Below, one piece after another: positions 32,626-37,024 of a DNA stretch of 37,024 nt (its first letter is position 1; every line of letters begins with the position of its first letter). The notes under the pieces were generated by a model, which saw nothing but the letters and a program-made list of their open reading frames with translations, had not been told where the DNA came from and did no database searches. The stretch is from Purshia tridentata. Taxonomy: Eukaryota > Streptophyta > Magnoliopsida > Rosales > Rosaceae. The stretch is taken from assembly GCA_003254885.1 (NCBI GenBank), contig QANT01007961.1:1-37024 (forward strand). The letters are read 5' to 3'. The translations under genes were made by a program, and so were the position numbers.

Positions 32626-33640
32626 TTCGATACTGGGTGAATTTTCCATCCAAATGTTGAACTAACTATTTCGAAAGTAAGTTGTTGAACAATATTAGGA
32701 GTTTCAAAAGTACTTGATTGATTTTTTCTCACTATTTCAGTAATTAACTGTTGACTACTGGGCGAATTTTCCATCCAAATGTTGAACTAGCTGTTTCAAA
32801 AGTAAGTTGTCGAACAATATTAGGAGTTTCAGAAGTAGTTCATCGAGTTATTCTCACCATTTCAGTAAATAACTGTTGAATACTGGGTGAGTTGTCCATC
32901 TAAATGTTAAACTAGCTGTTTCGATAATAAGTTGTCGAACAATATGAGGTGTTTCAGAAGTAGTTCATTGAATTGTTCTCACTATTTCAGTAATTAACTT
33001 TCGAATATTGGGTGAATTTTCCATCCAAGCCTTAAATTAGCTATTTCGATAGTAAGTTGTCGAAAAATATTAGCAGTTTCGAAAGTAATTCATCGAGTTG
33101 TTCTCACTATTTTAGTAAGTAACTGTCGAATACTGGGTGAATTTTCCATCCAAATGTTGAACTAGCTGTTTCGAAAGTAAGTTGTCAAACAATATTAGGA
33201 GTTTCACAAGTACTTCATTGAATTTTTCTCACTATTTCAGTAATTAACCGTCGAATACTGGGTGAATTTTTCATCCAAATGTTGAACTAGCTGTTTCGAA
33301 AGTAAGTTGTCGAATAATATTAGGAGTTTCACAAGTACTTCATTGAATTGTTCTCACTATTTCAATAATTAACTGTTGAATATTGGGTGAATTTTTCATC
33401 CAAATGTTGAACTAGCTGTTTCGAAAGTAAGTTGCCGAATAATATTAGGAGTTTCAGAAGTAGTTCATCGAGTTATTCTTACCATTTTAGTAAATAACTG
33501 TCGAATATTGGGTGAATTTTCCATCCAAATGTTGAACTAGCTGTTTAGATAATAAGTTGTCGAACAATATGAGGTGGTTCAGAAGTAGTTCATCGAATTG
33601 TTCTCACCATTTCAGTAATTAACTGTCGAATATTCATTCT
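32626..33640. repeat. Minisatellite: eight copies of an exact 125-bp unit
   Basis: The marker 'ccatccaaatgttgaac' (or 'tcatccaaatg') recurs at 32646, 32771, 32896, 33021, 33146, 33271, 33396 and 33521, always 125 bp apart. Each unit also holds 'agtaagttgtcgaa', 'aggagtttc' and 'tctcactatttcagtaatt'. Copies differ by many point changes but hardly by indels. The array begins about 280 bp after the stop of the transposase remnant. Confidence 0.95.
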
Positions 33641-34500
33641 AGAAAAATGTTAATAGACATCAGAATTTTGTTATCAGTTTATTTTTCAAGTGATATCTAA
33701 ACAATATTACATATCAAGCGTTTTTAAAAATGATATATTAAGTTTTCCCTTTTGATTCACTCTTGCTTAAAACTGATATCTAAATCCCTAACTGATATCT
33801 TTGCTTCATCTAAAAACAAAAGAGGCGCAAAATTTCCCCCAACATAAATTTTTGGACTTTTTTTGCCATGACAGACCAACCCCCCTTCAGACACACAGTC
33901 TTCACTCACTCAGACACACACTCACGCCCTAAACTCCTTTCTCGTTCTCATTCTCACGTACTCAGACATTGCCAGTGTCGATCTCATTGAGACACACCCA
34001 CATCGGTAGTTCTGCGCGCGCACTCTTGGCTGTGGTTCTCCTTCTCGATCTCTCATTTTTGCGTACGTCGGTGGTTCTACTCTTGGGTTCTCCTTCTCGA
34101 TCTCTCATTCTCCCTCTTGTTGGTAAGTCCTCGTTGTCCTCTTCTCACTATCTCATCCTCATGGGTTCAAAGAAGTTAGGGTTTGCTGTTTTTCAGGTTT
34201 TTATTCAAATTAGGGATTTTTAAGGTTCTTTGGTTTCTTGAAATTAGGGGTTTTGTATGAATCTAATGGTTTGATTTTGTGCATTTGTTAAATCAAATTG
34301 GCAGTGAGATGAAGCATTGAAGGTGTGTGACTAGTTTGAAGGCTTTGCTTTAGGTCTGTAGTTCTTTTTCTTGCTCCCATGCTCTCTCTCTGTATAGCTT
34401 TGTCTATCTCTCTCTCTTTCTCACTCTCTCACTCTTTCTTTCGCTATCTGCCTCTCTGTCTCTCCCCCTCTTACATTTTACCAATTCTGGTTGAAGGTGG
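33641..34500 (+). other. Leader-like region of a possible plus-strand gene
   Basis: 33840-34160 contains 'cactcactcagacacacac' and repeated 'ggttctccttctcgatctctc' (twice, about 34034 and 34086), typical of a plant 5' UTR. An ATG at 34161 starts MGSKKLGFAVFQ before a CAG|GTTTTT junction at about 34196. CT microsatellites follow at 34380-34470. No protein family is recognised, so the call is tentative. Confidence 0.3.
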
Positions 34501-35054
34501 GTTGTTCTTAGGGTTGAAATGAAAGGGTAAAATTTCAGATTTTTCTATAGGTTATTAAGGCAAAATGTCTCATTTTTCCTATGGTTCTAATGAATGTATT
34601 TATTTTCAACATACTATGGTTATGTGCAAGATGAAAAATACTGTACATATTTCTTTTCAATTAACTAACATAAACATAAAATGCAAGCTTGGTGGATCCC
34701 TTTCCTTTTCAATGTGTGCTTCAAGCTAATGTCTTGAAATTGATTTCAATATTTGAGTTGTTCCGTTGCCTATGTTAAATGAGTTAATTAAAGAATTGCC
34801 TTTCATTAAATGTTTATATTTATCTTTGGATGAGATTAGAAGACAGAACCTGCCAAAGTCATATAGGAATTGCTAGCTAGGTATATGTCTCCCAATTCTT
34901 TACCTTGATCAATTCATGCCTGCCATGATATATAGAATAGGTTTGTGATTTGGTGCTGTAGGTGTTTCTCTATAGTTGATTACTAGTTTGCATGTTAGGT
35001 TAGGACCTTAAAAATTTGTGATTGCTAGGTTGTACCTAATTCCTAGTTTTATCT

Positions 35055-35171
35055 ATGTTTGGAGGTCTTGCGACTACTTCTTCCAATAGTCTGCACTTAA
35101 GAAAGTCTGGTAGCAGAGCTGTTGTCTCTGATCTGGGTACATTTAAGTCTTCAAGTTATGACTTGCAATAA
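35055..35171 (+). CDS. Candidate short coding segment, 38 codons, unrecognised
   Basis: The ATG at 35055 opens a frame with balanced, soluble-protein composition (MFGGLATTSSNSLHLRKSGS...) ending in TAA at 35169. It stands out from the T-rich surroundings by its codon-like composition. It could be an exon relic of the possible gene or transposon that starts near 33.9 kb. No family is recognised. Confidence 0.25.
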   Translation: MFGGLATTSSNSLHLRKSGSRAVVSDLGTFKSSSYDLQ

Positions 35172-35946
35172 TGCCGTCTCCAACTTTGTTATGGAGGTTC
35201 AAGGTTTCATTATTTATAGTATGCTAGGATCTTTCTAATATTTTATTTTTTCAGCTGTTTTCATTTTCTTTTTGTTGAATGATCGTAAAATTCTCAACTT
35301 GAAAGAAGAAGGAAATTTCAAACTCATATTCATAGTTTTTATTGTATTGGAGAATTTTAAAATAGATGGCATGGGTCACCAAAGTTTGGTTAGACATTAC
35401 TTCTTCTTTGGTGGGAGTATTCCTAATAATTATAATGGGTTTTAATTTGATAGCAAGCAACATTTAGTTTCCTCTTGTCTATTTCTTCTATTTCATTTTT
35501 CGATTTCTAAGTTAATATAATGTACATGCCCTACTATTTTTTGTCTGGTTTTCATTTGTTGCAAGGTTAATTCTATATATTTTATTTTTACTACTAATAG
35601 TAGGATTTTTGATTTGAGACCAAAAATAGTGACAAGAAAAAAGAATGCATTAATTTTGATCATGCTGCAAAAATGTTGTTAATAAAATACTTATAGATTT
35701 GCAAATTGGATGGGATTTGTCATGAGAATGAGTGTGGATTTGCAAGATTTATTTCTATATGAGGCATTTTCGTATTGTATTCCTCTTCTTCTTCTTCTTG
35801 TGATTAGTTATGATTTCCTATTCAGAATTGACTATTCCATCATACTTTTGCATACTTTACCTTGTATTGACACATTTTCCTTTGGTTTTGATATGTGCAG
35901 ACTATGATGGTTTGGTTTTGGGGAATTAATCTATGTTTTTGCTCAG

Positions 35947-36015
35947 GCCAATATTAATTATGCAAAAAAATTTGATGTTGATCAAAATCATTTGACCCGC
36001 ACAGAGATATGGAAG
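35947..36015 (+). pseudogene. Candidate 23-codon exon resembling a plant En/Spm-associated (Ptta-type) protein
   Basis: An acceptor (TTTTTGCTCAG) and donor (AAG|GTACC) flank an open 69-nt stretch with residues KKFDVDQNHLTRTEIWK. The pattern 'x-D-x(5)-R-T-E-(I/L)-W' followed by a basic stretch is one I associate with plant Ptta/En/Spm-type transposon proteins. That is a recollection of the family, not a search result. No continuing exon was found before the window ends. Confidence 0.3.
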
Positions 36016-36245
36016 GTACCAAATTTTATAGCTTAGTGCATTAACCAGTCATCTTAAACTCATTTGCCTAATTATTTTAAGGTATTGTTGATGCTGTGTC
36101 TTCTGGCACTTTTATAATCATGCTAAACAAACATAAGGCTTGTAATGTATATTTTTTATTTATCACAACTATTTTCTATATACTGTGGGGTTTTCTTCAA
36201 TTTAAAAGGAGGATAGTGAATCTTAGATGATTCTTTTAATAGGAG

Positions 36246-37024
36246 TAGGGGTGGGCATGGTATGACATGGTATGACATGAACCTCATACCTATCCCATAC
36301 CATAAATTTTTAACTGGTATGGTATGGTATGGTATGAACATTTTTAAAAATGATACCATACCATACCAATGTTCTATAGTTTCGGTATGAAACGGTATGG
36401 TATGACATTATATCAACCTTTTAAACTTTTTTTCTTTTTTTTTTGCCCAAACATTCAACAACATATTTTTTCAATAAAAACAACATTTAACCACCTATAT
36501 TTTTTATCCAAAAGCCTAAAACATAAGTACCTAACAAATAGAATGTCTAGATTCTTTAAAAAGAGATCTTAAGCCTTATGGCTTATTTTTGGGGTTTAGT
36601 TTGGGGTTTGGTTTGGGGTTTGAAAATGTGGAGTTCAAAGTTTAGAACTTGAGTATTTTTGGGGTTTAGTTTGGGGTTTGGTTTGGGGTTTGAGAATGTG
36701 GAGTTCAAAGTTTAGAACTTTAGAGTATTTTTGGGGTTTAGTTTAGGGTTTGGTTTGGGGTTTGGGGTTTGGACTTTAGAGTTTAAGATTTAGGGTATTT
36801 TGAAGTTTGAACTTTGGGGTTTGAAGTGTTTTATTTTTATTAAATATGTTTTATAATTTATATTTTTTTTAGTATATAATTTATATGTTTTAATTTGTAT
36901 CATATATACATATTATTACATATCCTTATTGTACTATATCTTAATTTCTTAAGCCTTAAGTCTTAAGGTATAGGGTATGTGATATAGTGTATAACTATAT
37001 ACCATATCCTAATATTATATCATA
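36246..37024. mobile_element. Start of a TAGGGGTGGGC-type (hAT-like) element, cut by the window end
   Basis: TAGGGGTGGGCATGG at 36246 has the same terminus type as the element at 1961. It is followed by 'ggtatgacat' and 'ggtatggtatggtatg' runs and their complement 'ataccataccatacc', which fold back on each other (36255-36370). The interior has GGGTTT-type tandem repeats and then 'aggtatagggtatg' and 'actatataccatatcc' runs at the edge. The other end is not in the window. Confidence 0.55.
36586..36800. repeat. Three copies of a 70-72-bp GGGTTT-rich repeat
   Basis: 'tttttggggtttagtttgg' recurs at about 36586, 36656 and 36728. Each is followed by 'ggtttggtttggggttt', and the first two also by 'aatgtggagttcaaagtttagaactt'. 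The motif is a telomere-like GGGTTTA variant, but the higher-order unit shows it is a local tandem repeat. Confidence 0.85.

Larger units (their letters stand above)
34501..36245 (+). other. Intron-like AT-rich DNA with two candidate exons
   Basis: Mostly T-rich plus-strand sequence of intron-like composition. Only the short segments 35055-35171 and 35947-36015 look protein-coding (listed separately). No further domain is visible. Confidence 0.35.

Noticed and set aside
1..37024. tRNA, rRNA, CRISPR arrays, bacterial-type regulatory sites
   Set aside because: By-eye scanning found no cloverleaf with a GGTTCGA-type arm, no rRNA-like sequence and no regularly spaced short repeats with unique spacers; a tRNAscan run would be needed to exclude a tRNA.

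Overview
The window reads as nuclear DNA of a eudicot plant. The evidence is AT-rich intergenic DNA, introns with GT..AG borders, one complete plant-type GDSL esterase/lipase gene, and many plant transposon classes (CACTA, Mutator-like, hAT-like, MITEs, solo LTRs). A woody rosid, perhaps Rosaceae, would fit, but that is a guess from general resemblance. Two single N bases (5764 and 21151) show it is a draft assembly. I see no CRISPR array, rRNA or convincing tRNA, and no bacterial-style operon.

Layout: 1-356 is the end of a CACTA transposon with a dense array of sub-terminal repeats. 1961-2519 is a short hAT-like element. 3608-5564 is a complete non-autonomous CACTA element. 5565-7752 is repeat-derived DNA followed by the upstream region of the gene, with a foldback MITE. 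7753-10604 is the one gene that looks functional: a six-exon, 353-residue secreted GDSL esterase/lipase with all catalytic blocks. Its second intron holds a foldback MITE and a nested 53-bp-arm hairpin.

10.7-25 kb is a nest of repeats. It holds a 2107-bp solo LTR with a perfect 5-bp target duplication (CCTGG) and a 1378-bp Mutator-like element with a perfect 9-bp target duplication (ATTGCAAAA). It also holds 343-bp, 502-bp, 177-bp and smaller tandem duplications, and a 1.3-kb inverted-repeat element filled with degenerate CCCTAAA/CCCTATA telomere-like sequence. A 141-bp stretch is repeated exactly at the N of 21151, which looks like an assembly join.

25-33.6 kb holds a duplicated TATA-bearing segment facing the minus strand, then the most interesting locus. 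This is a decayed Mutator-like transposase gene (26087-32344) with a FAR1-type zinc-binding N-terminus, a split DDE transposase core, an AT-hook and a C-terminal OTU-like cysteine-protease domain. A second solo LTR of the same family as the one at 11.6 kb (27687-30640) interrupts the transposase core. Directly downstream sits an eight-copy array with an exact 125-bp period. 33.6-37 kb holds a gene-like leader and two candidate short exons, then the start of a further TAGGGGTGGGC-type element with telomere-like internal repeats that runs off the window.

The genes do not form a pathway. The picture is one host gene surrounded by layered, nested transposon insertions, whose order can be partly read from target duplications and interrupted reading frames.
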